A DNA stretch of 64,000 nt from Progne subis subis (Eukaryota; Chordata; Aves; Passeriformes; Hirundinidae). Positions 23,765-36,000 of the stretch are shown in pieces (position 1 is the first letter of the stretch; each line of letters starts with the position of its first letter). A model generated the notes under the pieces. The model made no database searches and was not told the DNA's origin. It was given only the letters and a program-made list of their open reading frames with translations. Made by a program: the position numbers and the translations under genes. The DNA lies in assembly GCA_022316685.1 (NCBI GenBank), contig JAKJHU010000257.1:232663-296662 (forward strand). Direction: 5' to 3'.

Positions 23765-23900
23765 CAAAATGTCTTCTTTAAATCTATTCTGAATCTGCCT
23801 TCTATTAGATTAAAAATATTATCCCATGTCCTATTGCAGCAGGCCTCATTCAAAAGTCCATTTCCAAAGAGACCTGTATTTTCATGAAAATGCTAAATTT
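23765..23900 (-). mobile_element. Old CR1 LINE scrap, minus strand
   Basis: The plus-strand order AAATCTATTCTGAATCTGCC, then TTCTATTAGATTAAAAATAT, then ATCCCATGTCCTATTGCAGC and AAAAGTCCATTTCC follows the antisense CR1 3' UTR pattern (CCAGCCTGAATCTCCC ... CTTTTAGTTTAAAACCATT ... CCCTTGTCCTATC ... AAAAGTCC). Identity is low and both limits are vague, so this would be one of the oldest copies in the window. Confidence 0.55.
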
Positions 23901-25341
23901 CTTTCCCATAATTTCCTCTATTGTATAAATCTAGATTATCAATTCTAACAGCTACTTATCACTTCTGTAGCATTGAAAACTGTTCCTTTAAATATTTTTG
24001 GTTGGCTTGGGTAAAAATTGAAGAAGAAATTAGAGTTTCTAATAATTTACCAACTTGGAAGTGGCCTGAAGTAGAGAAATGAGAGGCTAAAAACTCTGTG
24101 CTGAAAAATCCATGAAAATGGAGAAGATACCCAGGTGAATTAGTGCTTCACCCCAGGTCTCTGAGCAACAAACACCAGTGCAGGACACAAAGGAAGAAAT
24201 TTTGTGTCTTAGCATCACAGGCCCCATTGCATTTGTTGCCTTTTTCTTTTTTCTCATTAAATTAGATAAGGGCTTCTTTAATAAGCAAGACATTTTAGAA
24301 CTCTGGCATTCTCCATATAATTAAGCACGCGGGAGACAGGGTTTCAGACTGTGAAATAAAAACAGTGCAAAAAAAATTTTGATGTCATAACTCTTGAGAA
24401 ATGAAAAAAAACCCATTTATCTCTGAAAAGTTATAAGAATTGATCAAGTACTAGAAAAGGGTCTGAGAGATTCTTGAATTAAAATTAGCCCTTAACAAAG
24501 CACCTAGAAATTATTCAGGCAGAATTATATTATAATCAATAACTCAATGTATAGAAAGTACAGAAATACTCTGGCTGAAAATCCTAATGTAATACAAGAA
24601 AAAAGAAAAAAAACAAAAAACACTCAATATCAACTGAATGCAGAGTTCAGAGATCAGGAATACCAACAGTGTATCAATTTTATCCAAATGCATACAGGTT
24701 AAGAAAATTTGCATTAAAAAAAAGGTAAAAATTAAAACAGTCAATTTGATCGGATTGCAGGCAGTTACAGTGAGCCCTATGATGATAAATAAACAACGGC
24801 AGCATCTCTAGCACAGACAAAGTTTTTGTTGAAGCAGTGGAAAATTGAATATAAGTGAACTATCACACTAAGGCAACTGTAACATTTCCTTATTTAAAAC
24901 AATGGTGCATGACTACTGTTACAGCTGAAGGAAAATTAAAAATAAAATATAAGCAATGAAAAGTAAAATATAAAAATTCCCAGCTTCCAATGGTGTGCTT
25001 ATTACCACTAAATTTATATATGAAGATGATAAGAAGAAGATAAAAATTATGAAAGCTTTTATAAGCTTAGGGGGAAAAAAAAATGTTGTTGGGCTAAAAA
25101 TGCATCTACCCAGATAAAACTAATTATTGATTTTCATATTTGAACTATACAGCTTATATTTTCAACACATGTTTTCCAGAATCATGTTCCTTGATGAAGG
25201 GACATTGGGTCCAAAGGAGTATTAGCGTTATAAAGGCAATCCTAATCATCTGCTTCATAAGGCTGGTGGAGAGAGAGACTGAGAAAACATAAATATCAAA
25301 GTATAGATCTGATCACATAATTCTCTACAGCTGCTAGGAAC
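23901..25341. other. Unique AT-rich non-coding DNA
   Basis: No gene, RNA gene or repeat is recognised apart from short A runs (for example 24597-24621). Confidence 0.6.
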
Positions 25342-25999
25342 CTGTCCTGGTTTAGGGACAAATTTGGGAGAAAACCCCTGAATAGGATCCCTGCAGAGAG
25401 CAAACCCAAATGGCCCCTCCCTCCAAGCGATCCAGTAAAAAACTTCCTCAGAGAAAAGTGGAAAAAACTATTTTACTTAACTAACAAAGTGCATACAAGT
25501 ATAAAGAATGAATAATATGAAACAATTAAACCTCTCCTTCTGAAGTGAGATGGCAAATTGAGAAAGTCCTTGCCGTGGGTGGAGCTCGGCTCTCTCTCAG
25601 TCTCTCCTCAGTCCCAGTCCCTCCGGCGCTGCTGGAAAATGCCGAGCTCCAGGCCCCGGTGGGCCGCAGGTGCAGCCGCCAGTGCTCCCCTGGGTTTTCT
25701 GTCCAGAGAAGGTTTAAACAGTTCCAAGAAAAAGGAAAAAAAAAAACAGTCCAGGGAACTTCTCTGCTCTAGCTAGCTGAAACTAACTAAAAGCAAAAAG
25801 ATCTCTGTCCTGCAGTCTCTCCAAGCCTCCGCCGAACACCGTCCGGAGAAGAATGTGGAGGAGTCAGGCAGTTTTCTCAAAACAAACTCTGCGCTTCTCC
25901 TTGCTCATAGAACCAGTCTTAAAGGCACAGAACTCAATATACAGCACAAACAGACTGTATATTGAAAAAAGAACAGACTGCCAGTTATGCACGCACCCA
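25342..25999 (-). mobile_element. Endogenous-retrovirus LTR, probably solo, minus strand
   Basis: The left end TGTCCTGGTTTAGGGAC is the reverse complement of GTCCCTAAACCAGGACA, a terminus style I associate with passerine LTRs. The block is GC- and CpG-richer than its surroundings (25550-25870), as expected for a promoter-bearing LTR. On the minus strand a TATA-like CCTTTAAGAC lies near 25915-25925. The right limit is uncertain: a CA at 25998-25999 followed by AACC echoes the AACC before position 25342, giving a possible 4-bp target duplication and a length of about 658 bases. GC-rich text continues to about 26090, so the true end may be further right. No internal retroviral genes are adjacent. 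The open frames inside have no viral domain. Confidence 0.65.
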
Positions 26000-28420
26000 A
26001 ACCTTCGCTAAGAGCCCCGTGAGTTCAGTAAATATCGATCACCTGCCTTTGGCTCCCACTGGATTCCAATGCACCCTCAGCCTTTCACAGCATATGATAT
26101 TCACTGGGTTAACCACATGCACAATAAAGTACATGAGCAGTATGTTGTAATTTTGGACTCTAATAACAATATAGTATCTAGTAACTTTATAGATAACTTT
26201 CCAGTGAAATAACGAATACTTCCTGTCTTTGGCAGAGGTTTCCAGAAGTCTCTATGGTACTTATAATGGAGGCAGAGAGATCCAATGATCTGATGAACTT
26301 TTTCACCTTTCCAGTTGAAAAAGTGAATTTAGACGTCTCCAAGTGTAAAAAGGCTTGAGCAGCTCCAGGTATTGATAATTAGAGTGCATACCAGGATAAG
26401 CTCATCTTGTCTTACATGACCTAGATTGTTCTCAGATAGACCTTGCCCATAATTGATATCAGTGTGATTGATGAGTAGCTTAGCAAGGTCCTAAGAGATA
26501 CAAGGAAATAAGAAATTCCTCAACAATGTTTAGACTTTTATCTTAAAAATTTATGTGTCAGTCTTGACAAGATTATGAAAAAAAAATTGTGCTCTATTAT
26601 GGATTATGCCTCATACTGGTTTTCCTTCTGCTAAAAGAAAATGTTCTGTATAACTGTTAGTGCTGTGTTAAAAAATATTGAGCATTTTTTGTGAAAGGTC
26701 TTAATTATTTAATTCTTAATAAAGCAGTGAATTTAGTATGGTGTATGTTGTTTATCCACACATCAGTGAACAGTAAGAAAAACAGAAACTAGTAATAAGT
26801 GCAAGATATTTAAGAGTGTCTCAGTGGGGTAAAGAAATGTTCTATCTCAAAGCCAAAACTGACTCATCAAGCATCTAAGTCAGGGAGATTGAGACCTAGA
26901 TTATTGCTAAAATCTAGACAGAAGACTTCTACTGATTTTAGTAAGAGTTATATACTTGAGTGTTTCTTGGGATTTCGCCTGCTCAACATACCCATAACTA
27001 CATAAAAGATCATGTTGACACATGGATGTTTCACATACAAAACTTGTATCCTATACATTGAGCCTGGCCTCAAAATTAATTTTATATCCTTGAAAACTAA
27101 ATTAACCGTTTATCATTACACCAGTTTCTGCTGGAGAAACCAAGATGTGATTGCAACAGAACTATTCATTGCAGCCTTCATTCCATCATGGGACAATTAC
27201 ATACAGGTGACTATCTCACTGCAAAAAAGAGGACACCATAATGGAGTTGAACAGGCATTTTTTTAACTGATTTCCTCTTCATGGTTCTCCCTTGATTAAG
27301 GTGTCAGCAGACAGGTGACAACATAAAGCTATATCCACACATTTTTGTCAGCTTAAGGGGAGGAAAAAAAAAAAATATTTTAAGCTCTATTCCCTACACC
27401 AAATCTAGCAAAAATGTGTCTGAAGAGATATTACATTTCATACAAAACATGGATTACATTGCATTAAAAAAGATTCCAGTAAAGTGAACATTTTACTTAG
27501 GTATTTCTGCGAATATAAATGTAAGCAGTAAGAAAGGCAGCACTATCCACTTTGGTGCTATTTTTACCTCCCAAAACAACATCTTCCTATGCCAAGAATG
27601 AAGATGTTGCTTGTTTGTTGTTTTCTCCTTGTTTTAACTATGTACCAAGGACAGTCTTTGTTAGAGAAGCAAGTGTGGTGTAAAGAATAACTAATGATTT
27701 CAGGAAGAAGGATTCATTGTGTACTTTCTTATTCAGGCTTTCAGGACCTGATCCAAGTCTCATTGAAGTCAGCTTGATTCTCTGCTCTGATTATTCAATA
27801 CAGAATCATCAGAGACAAAGTAAACAAGACATGTCCTAATAAGTTCCACAGGAGCTGCAAACCTGCCTAAGGAAATCAATATTACTTCCGTATCTGGTTG
27901 TATATCACTGTACCCATTGTGTAATGAGTATTTTTACCCTCCAGATTTAGACATTGAGAGCACTTGCTTCATCTAGTCATCAGCGCATCAGTTCTCAAAC
28001 TCCCTGTGTTCTGAGGAATCCCAAATGCAGCTGAACTTCTCAGCCTGCAGTCTTCTAGTATCTTCTGTATCCTCTAGTGTCTTTGAGTTTCTAACAGTTT
28101 TGTGTCTCACAAAAAGTGCAGAACTTCAGCTGATTCAGAAATGTAAGCCCTAGACAGCCACCAGTATTCAATTCCATGGGCTGTGGGCCACTTAGGTTTA
28201 GTACTTCACATTCCCCTTTTATGCTGTGCTTGACAACATAACTTCAACCAGTAAGTAAATGTGGTGAGTCAACCCTGTCCAGCAACAGAGCCCTGACTGT
28301 GTCATTAATTCAGCCTCCTCTCAGTGGCGTGGGGAGAGGATCAGTATGACAAAAATGAGAAAAACTCATGGGTCCAGAAAAATGGCCACTTTAAAAGTTA
28401 AAGGTGAGAAGAGGGAAAGG
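26000..28420. other. Unique non-coding DNA
   Basis: No gene is recognised. The first 90 bases may still belong to the neighbouring LTR. The rest is moderately AT-rich, without simple repeats, until the G-rich array begins. Confidence 0.55.
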
Positions 28421-28694
28421 AAGGTGTGGGAAGGTGCGGGAAGGGAAGGTGCGGGAAGGTGCGGGAAGGTGCAGGAAGGGAAGGTGCGGGAAGGTGCGGG
28501 AAGGTGCGGGAAGGTGCGGGAAGGTGCGGGAAGGTGCGGGAAGGTGCGGGAAGGGAAGGGAAGGGAAGGGAAGGGAAGGGAAGGGAAGGTGCGGGAAGGG
28601 AAGGGAAGGGAAGGGAAGGGAAGGGAAGGGAAGGGAAGGGAAGGAAGGGAAGGGAAGGGAAGGGAAGGGAAGGGAAGGGAAGGGAAGGGAAGGG
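28421..28694. repeat. G-rich minisatellite of AAGGG and AAGGTGCGGG units
   Basis: The array consists of 13 ten-base units (AAGGTGCGGG, two of them variant: AAGGTGTGGG at 28421 and AAGGTGCAGG at 28466) and 28 five-base units AAGGG, with one shortened AAGG at 28641-28644. The 10-mers dominate the left half and the pentamers the right half, with one 10-mer (28586-28595) stranded among pentamers. No stops occur in several frames, so long Gly/Arg/Lys/Glu frames and a Phe/Pro/Ser/Leu frame on the other strand appear; these are artefacts. Runs of GGG every two bases make it a strong G-quadruplex candidate, and the strand is almost pure purine in the right half. Confidence 0.97.
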
Positions 28695-30842
28695 AAGAGA
28701 GGTTTAGACACTGCTGCTACCTACAGAAGTTTTATATCTGTTGTTCTAAGAATATGGTCATGGATGGTGTGTGTTGATATTCAGATTGCACATTTTGTGG
28801 AAGAAATGCTGGGTTTTAATAGAAGAAATAAGGATATGCACCTATAAAGAAGCAACTGAACAAGAATGGCTGTTCATATTTTTTTTCTCTCCCTTTGAGC
28901 ATATGTGAACGATCCAGCTACAGTCTAACTCTTAATTCTTGTATAGGTAATTACCTCCTAAATAAGTTAATCAGCTTTCTTACCTTCTAAAAGGATACAT
29001 AAGTAAAAGGCAATTTTTGACACTAACACTTTGACATGAGTAATAATGTAAAGTGACTGATGGAACAACATAAATAGCAATAAGCCACTAAGAAGATTCC
29101 CTCTCCAGTTCTTGCAAATGTGATTTTAGATCAACTGCAGTTTCATTTCTTCAGCTACACTTTTTTGGCAGTACAAAAACTTCAGAAGTACAATTTCTAC
29201 GTCTTTGACAGCTAGTGATGCTATATGCTGTCTTTTGCTGCTAATTATCTGGGACCGTTTCCTGGAATTTTTGTGACTATTTAAAACTTTTTATTGAATT
29301 GCTGTTCCCAGCTACATTTCTGGGGTTTTGGGCATTGCATAGGAGGTAAAAAAAAAAAAAAAGAAAAAAAAAAAAAAAGAAAAAAAAAAAAAACAGAAAA
29401 AAAAATTACATACAGTAAACTTACAGGTGATTATCTGAAGTCCATGGTCCTCTCACAGAAGAGCTGATTGCTGCTGTGCTTTACCTTGACTGTATGTGCA
29501 CTTGACACTGAGGGCCACCATGAAGCTGCAGCTGGCACAGCTGGCAGCAGCACGCCTGCTAAGCAGAGCAGGCTAATGAGGATATCTCACACCAGCACAC
29601 TTTTCTTTATGGTGGATAATATAGTTCTTCAGCAGAGGAAAAGTCCTTGTCCCTGTCTGCAAAGTCCAAACTCTGCATGGGTCTGCCACAAGCCTGCTCA
29701 CTACTTGCCCTGAAATGACAGCTGCAGTTACCAAACAGCGTTACATGGTGAAACTTTTTTTTTTTTTTTTTTTTTAATTTTTATTTGCCTTCCAAGTACT
29801 CTTTTTCAATATTTTTGTATGCTTTTTTATAGAATTCTAAAATACAGGCATAGTAACCAAAATAAAACTGAGTGTCTTTGCTATTGTGCATGTACGATAT
29901 ATGTATATGCACAATAATATGTAATAATATGTACAAAATATTATGAATATTCTCCTTAGCATGTATACATCTGGTCACCATGGATTATGAAAACAGTCAG
30001 TCAGTATTTGCTCACCTTCAAGCAAAGAAAGGTAGAATGGTTAAAAATTAGAGTCTCCAGCAGACTTTTCCATGTCAGTTGTTGATCAGTTCTCAAGAGA
30101 CATACAGTGACATACAGTCATACCATCTAAAGTATATTCTTCTAAAACATGAAAATGTGTTCTTTTAAAGACTCTGTATATTCTGTATAAATATGTTTTA
30201 TTGGCAAACACTGTATTAAATAAGAAGTGAATAAAATGTGAACAGATTTTCCATTTTCTAACAAACGACACTTGTTAGTATTTTAGTCTCTTAAGAAAAT
30301 ATACTGTGGATCTCTAAGAATTTAGTTAACAAATGGTTGGAGAGAGTCTATGATAAAACAAACAAACAAACAAAACAACAAAAACCATTTCCAGTTATTT
30401 TTTCTCATTACGACACCCTAGGTATTAGCTGTTTGCATAGGTTTGTGTATATACCTTATTGTATTGTGTATATAACAATTTTTTATTATTAATCCTGCAT
30501 TTAGGCTTATTAACTAACAAACACTGCTCATATTGAACTGAGAATTAAGTAGTTGAACAACTTAAAATGTTTATGGAAAATAAGACAACTTTACTACTTA
30601 ACATATTATGAATTGTAACTATAGTGAAAGGGTAAATATAATGATTGCATAAATAAGACTGTTACCCTGGTTTTTCTGAGTTTTTTATAGCCTTTTGATT
30701 TTTCATAAAATGCAGTCAGATCTTTTAGCTACCGTACAATATTAAGAGCAGTTTCTACCTTTTTCCCACATATGTAACATAAGCAAATCCTTTGTTTTTC
30801 ATTCTCTGTCCTTTGTTTGCATATTTCTAACCTGAAAACAAT
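28695..30842. other. Unique DNA with an A-rich tract and a GC-richer patch
   Basis: An A-rich tract with single G interruptions lies at 29348-29406, and a T run at about 29755-29775. Between them, 29458-29750 is GC-richer with repeated GCAGCTGGCA-like words, but no reading frame is convincing. No transposon is recognised. A (CAAA)n tract is at 30353-30386. Confidence 0.55.
29348..29406. repeat. A-rich tract with regular G interruptions
   Basis: About 59 bases of A broken by single G at roughly 15-base spacing, then CAG and more A. It looks like slippage of an A15G unit. Confidence 0.85.
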
Positions 30843-31052
30843 TGTAACTGACAGTTGGTTTAGCCACTGAGGCTGAGGGGTTGGAAAACCCAGAAGCCAA
30901 TCTTTAGCCAGACCCACAAATGTATAAAAAGTAAGAAATAAACAAGGAGGCTCTCTCTCCGCCCTGACTCAGCCTTGAGCTAGCACGGAGGAACCTCTCT
31001 GCCCCGCGAAATTTCTCATCTACGTGTGACTGCTTTGTGTGTCTCGGTGACA
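30843..31052 (+). mobile_element. Small endogenous-retrovirus LTR, plus strand
   Basis: The segment has the expected order of LTR signals: TG start (TGTAACTGACAG), a TATA box TATAAAAA at 30923-30930, AATAAA at 30937-30942, a CpG-containing R/U5-like part (CCGCCCTGACTCAGCC, CCCCGCGAAATTTC), and an end in GGTGACA. Its GC content is well above the flanks. I could not find a matching target duplication, so the limits are approximate and the left end may be truncated. No internal viral sequence is next to it. Confidence 0.6.
30923..30942 (+). promoter_or_regulatory. TATA box and nearby polyadenylation signal of the LTR
   Basis: TATAAAAA is followed seven bases later by AATAAA. This close arrangement upstream of a GC-rich R/U5 region is typical of compact LTRs. 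Activity is not known. Confidence 0.5.
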
Positions 31053-31275
31053 TAAGAACACCCAATATTTCCTTTTACATGATTCACCCTAATTAAATAG
31101 GCTTTCAGTGTTAATTGACCAATATTTCAGTTTCAAATTGATTAGGACACTGTTTTCTTGAACACTCTGGAATTTTGCCCATATCAGCTTCAGGTTTTTG
31201 TCTTTCTTTTATACTTTTTCAGCATAAGAAAGCTCTGAAGCCATCTTACTGAGAGAAGTCAAAGCTTCATAACAT

Positions 31276-31315
31276 CCAGACTGCTTTATTTCCACCCAGA
31301 TTGCTTTATTTCCAC
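31276..31315. repeat. 20-bp tandem duplication
   Basis: CCAGACTGCTTTATTTCCAC at 31276-31295 is followed directly by CCAGATTGCTTTATTTCCAC at 31296-31315; one base differs, and a third partial CCAGA follows. Confidence 0.9.
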
Positions 31316-34300
31316 CCAGATACTCTGTAATGAGGAGGGGGAAAGTAACTGATTTTGAAGATTCTTATTAACATAAACTAGCTGGCCATTATTGAGTTTA
31401 GAATATCAGTCTCTAAAGTGATACTCTGAAATAACTTTGATGCTATTCAACTTCTTAAATTGTTTAAAATTTGTGTAAGTGCTATAAATCTGGTAACTAG
31501 TTATTCACTAAGTTAGATATTTATTTGAAAGTAATACTTTTCTTTCCATATATCCTTGAAGTCTAACTGAACTTATTTGAAATTTATATATATATAAATA
31601 CTTTTAGCCCTCCAAATAATTTCAGTTTTAGTATTAAAGAAGTAGCTAGAAATTGGATGGCTTGTAAATAACTAGTCCAAAATTTTATACAAAAAAAGAA
31701 AAAATATCTCATATATCTTGGAGTTCATGGAGTTCTGTGTTGCCTCAGACATTATCCCTAAGATTTAAATATAACTAATAGCTTGGCATAACATTTAGAG
31801 ATATCTGTTGTATTGATGAAAATATAGTTCTTGTACCTTTAATGTTCGTAAAGGTGTTTTGAGTCATTGGGAAAATATCACTGTGGTTGGAATGTAGTTG
31901 TTACTACTCTTGTATTTAGTAAATTTTAAGTATTTAGTAAGTTTTAAGGACCTTGGATGCAGATTTCTGAAGCTACTACATTGATCAGTTATTTAATGAC
32001 CTTGTAATTTCAGTTCAACTACCTGAGAAGCTAGTCAGAAAAATAAAATATAAGTTATGTTTCAACCATTTTACACATTTTAACAGAATTGTCATTTCCT
32101 GCCAAAGCTCTTTACCAGCAGATCAAGCTTATTCATTTGTTGACACAGCATCAATAGCTGCCTGAAGTGAGGGACTTGGGAGAAGCCCTCTGAACCAATG
32201 TCTCCTTGCACAAACCCAGACCAGGTCAATAATTTTTTAATTCCTCAGTTCTTCATTCTCCTCTTTCTCATTTTCCTGATTACATCTGAGGATACTCAGG
32301 CACATAGAGGGCACAGAGTATCTTTGGTCAGGCCCAGCTAGAGAGTTTGGGAATAAAACTATAGGGCTTGCACTGGATGTGAATTCCATCAGCATAATAT
32401 AGTGAAAAACAAAGCAGAGAAAAATAGTCGTAACACAGTGATTCATATATCACCAGAAAGATTAAATTATGGATGGAGACCTGCCAGCATTTTGAGAAAA
32501 CTCAGAGACTTCCACTAAAGTTAAGAACTTGTAGAAATGTTTTCCAAACTAGTAATGAACTGTGATTCTGAAGTCTTTAGTAACATCAAGTGTTATTTGT
32601 AACTTGTTTTCTCACCTCCCTGTAAGACAGACTAAAAGGTTTGTTCGTTTCCAAAAAGGGGACCTTTAAAAGTGTCCATGCTACAGTTAATTGAAGCTAA
32701 AAATAAATATCTTTTGTTTCTTTTGTAAACATGGGTTGTTCTTGCTCTACTCTTTTGGGAAAAAAAAAAAAAAAAAAAAGGAAAATTAAAATGAGTAATT
32801 AACAATGTCTTCTCCCTTATTCCATTATATAAAAGCTTTCATTTCCCAAAAGAGGAGAACATAAGCTGGTTTAAACAAAACAGAGCATAGATTTGGCTTG
32901 TAAGCTATGCACAATTGCAGCTGGATCTAGTTCTGCTTATATTTATTCTTTAAATGTGTGATGCAAGCTAAGAAAACAAAATATTTTCAAGTCCTCCACC
33001 CAGGGTTGCAAGGAAATAATAATAAAGCCACAGGTCAGGTGTTTCAAGATACTGCTTTATAGTACCTGATACAAAATGTATACAAAAACAGAAGCTCACT
33101 GCTTTGAAAACCAAGGTCAGCACAAGGTATGCATCTTTCAACAACAGTTTCGGAGAGTCTGAGTTGTCAAATAGTGATTGTCAGAGAGAGAAAATGAAAA
33201 TCCAAACCCCAGTTTGCTTCATCCTACTGCATTCAGTAGATGCACATGAAGTGTCTGGGCCCTTTTCAGCTTTAACCATACTTCAGGCTCCTTCCACCCA
33301 CCAAGTGACAAGACTGCTGCTCTGCTTACTCTGCTGATGACAGCAAACATTCCCTGGGTTATGGAAGTGCCTGTAAGCAAATGGTGCTAAGGAAAAATCT
33401 GGGTGGTACAGAAATCAATAGGAGAGCTTTTCATCGACTATAATGAAGCTGGATTTCATGTTGCAAAATAGATTCTTGCACTTCAGCTTATTACAGTTCT
33501 TTTCATCAGCATTCAGGAGCTGAAAATATTTACCCAATGCCGGATTTTTTATTTTTTTTTTTAATTTACTTACGATGGAAAATGCTTTAACAAAAAAAAA
33601 CATGTTTGGCCAAAAAAAAAAAAAATCTCTGTGTATACTATTTGTAGACTGTCTTACTGGAAAAGCAGCTAGAACTTTTCTAAATGTATTAATATATGCT
33701 TAATAAATTTCAAATCAGAATGAGGAGATGAAGCTACAAATATTCCCTTGTTTTTTCATGCCTTGAGCTTCTGGAAGGGACATTAAATAAACAGATGAAA
33801 TTACAACCACCACTGAAGTATCTCTCTTCCCTTTATTAGTGTCCTTAAGTGATTAATGCTCAACATCCCAAATTATTTCATTCTTTACAATAAGTCAAAA
33901 ATTCTCACATTTATTGTTTAATTGATGGTGGGAGGAAAAAAAAAAGTATTCTGTTTATTTAAATGCAATTTAACTAATTAATCTGATCTGTTTAACAAAG
34001 AAACAGTAGAATAGTACTGGAAAACTAGTACTTAGGACTGTTTAGAAGCTGATTTCATTCCTTCTTTCTTTCCTTCCTTCCTCCCTCATGATATTCTAAT
34101 ATTTCACTGAAAGATAAAAGAAGTAAATCTGAACTGAAATAGAAACACAAATATTGGAAATTAACAGTCAAAACACTCCAGACCATAAAAACAGTATTTC
34201 AAGTACTTTGATTTTTTAAAATGTTATTTCTTGCATTTATTAATGCACATAGCAGTAAATACATTCAAGTATATAAATTTATATTAACATACTATCTATT

Positions 34301-35234
34301 TTAAAATCACTGGGTTTACTGTTTTATCATAGTGATTAGGCATTATGGAATATATTATATTCATAATGTATTTCAACTTAAGACCATTCAATTAAAAATA
34401 TTTAGGCCAGATTTGTTTGAAAAATATTAAATAGGATATTGCAAGGAGTTAGTCTTGATTCTAGACCTGACCCAAGACCAGGATATTTCCAGCGATTCAG
34501 TGGAGGGTGCAATCACACAGTGAGATACCTTCTCAACTGGTTCTGTCAGATCAAACCCAGGGTTCTTGGTCTGAGTTGGCTACTCCAGGCTCTCTTTGTA
34601 ATCAACAGAAAAAAATCCCCAAAAACTTTAGACTGTGAGTCATGTGAGCTCAGGCAATGTTATTTCTGCCTAAGGACTCAAACTCTTAAGTTTTTTTGCC
34701 TATAGCCCACTGATATATCAGATGCAGATGTGCAGGCATTAAAGATGAACTCTCCTGGGTCAGAGGAATCATAGCTCGTACACCCTCCTTTATTCAAGGT
34801 TTTACGAAAGCCATAGGCCTTCGTTACCTCATTAGGAAGGGCAATGACCTTCACATTCACAACCCATGTGTGAAGTGATAAAGCAGTGCAGCACAGCAGG
34901 AAATACCTTGCCTTGAATATTGTGAGGCTCTGGAGACAGACAGATTTCTATCTTCTAAAATATCAAAGCGAGGATAAACTCCCAGATTTTTAGAGCTGGC
35001 TACAGACACACCATGCACTAAAGTACACAGCTGTATAGATGCTGCAGAAAGTATGTCTTTTATACATTGCTTCCCCCTGCTTCAAGGTAGACCAGGATAG
35101 AAAAGCCCTGGCTCTTATTTCTGCATGGAATGAATACAAATCCTCAAAAAAGGACACCCTAATTTGTGAACAGCTTGGCTGATGTTTAAGATGATTTCTA
35201 TCTCACTACTAGAAAGTCAGTGAAGGATGTAAGA

Positions 35235-35277
35235 TTTTTTTTTTTTTTTTTTTTGGGGAGGGGGGGGTGGGGGTGGG
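35235..35277. repeat. T20 run followed by a G-quadruplex motif
   Basis: T20 at 35235-35254 is followed without a gap by GGGG-A-G8-T-GGGGG-T-GGG at 35255-35277. Four G runs of three or more with single-base loops fulfil the canonical quadruplex pattern with the shortest possible loops. Confidence 0.9.
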
Positions 35278-36000
35278 ACATCACCCATAATACTTAGACC
35301 TGTTTGAAAATGAGACTGATTTCAATGTTCGAATAACAAACAAAAACATTTAGGGGGACGGTAAAATGTCAAATAGTAACACACCTTGCCAGTCCAGTAG
35401 CTGCAAAGAACTTAAACACATCTTCTAATCTAACCAAGTATTTTATTTTAGCTTTCCACATTTATAGTAACAGGCACCTTTCACTCAAAGCCTAAGTAAT
35501 CTTAGACTTTAATAGCTTTTCATTGTGACATGAATCATACTTTCCTTTACCTATCCCCAGTAATGGAAATGTGAATTTGAATTATTGGAATAAGAAAATT
35601 ATATGTAATTTATGTTTGTTGTAGTCTTGTTTCTATGATTTGAGAGAAGATGGCTATAATTTGTAACCCTGGTAACAGGGACTGAACATCATTTGTTAAA
35701 TCTGACCCAACAAACGGCTTGATCCTCTGGATTTCAGTTAGAGGGAAGAAAAGAAAAAAGAAAAATAAGAAAAAAAAAAAAAAGAAAAATAAGAAAAAGT
35801 GATTAACTCATCTTTTGGAAATTTCCTCTTCATTGTTAATATTCAAGTAGCATCAGAGAATTAAATACTACAAAAGGATTTAAATAACAGCTGCTTTTGC
35901 TGTAGCTATATTTAATCATCTCAATCTTAAAGGAAAAACAAAACAAAACAAAACAAAACTTTAAATAACGTCATTGGAAAATAACACAAAAAAATCACCA

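Larger units (their letters stand above)
31053..36000. other. Transposon-poor unique DNA, left part
   Basis: No CR1, LTR or gene is recognised. It contains a 20-bp tandem duplication (31276-31315), A runs (32760-32779), a TTCC-rich tract (34057-34087), the T20/G-rich junction at 35235-35277 and A-rich tracts at 35746-35799 and 35933-35958. The segment 34430-35210 is less AT-rich and free of simple repeats, but no frame in it is recognisable. Confidence 0.55.

Noticed and set aside
28421..28694. CRISPR-like array
   Set aside because: The repeats are contiguous 5- and 10-base units without spacers, in vertebrate DNA.
28391..28711. Phe-Pro-Ser-Leu repeat protein on the minus strand
   Set aside because: Pure translation of the AAGGG minisatellite; stops are absent because of the unit sequence.
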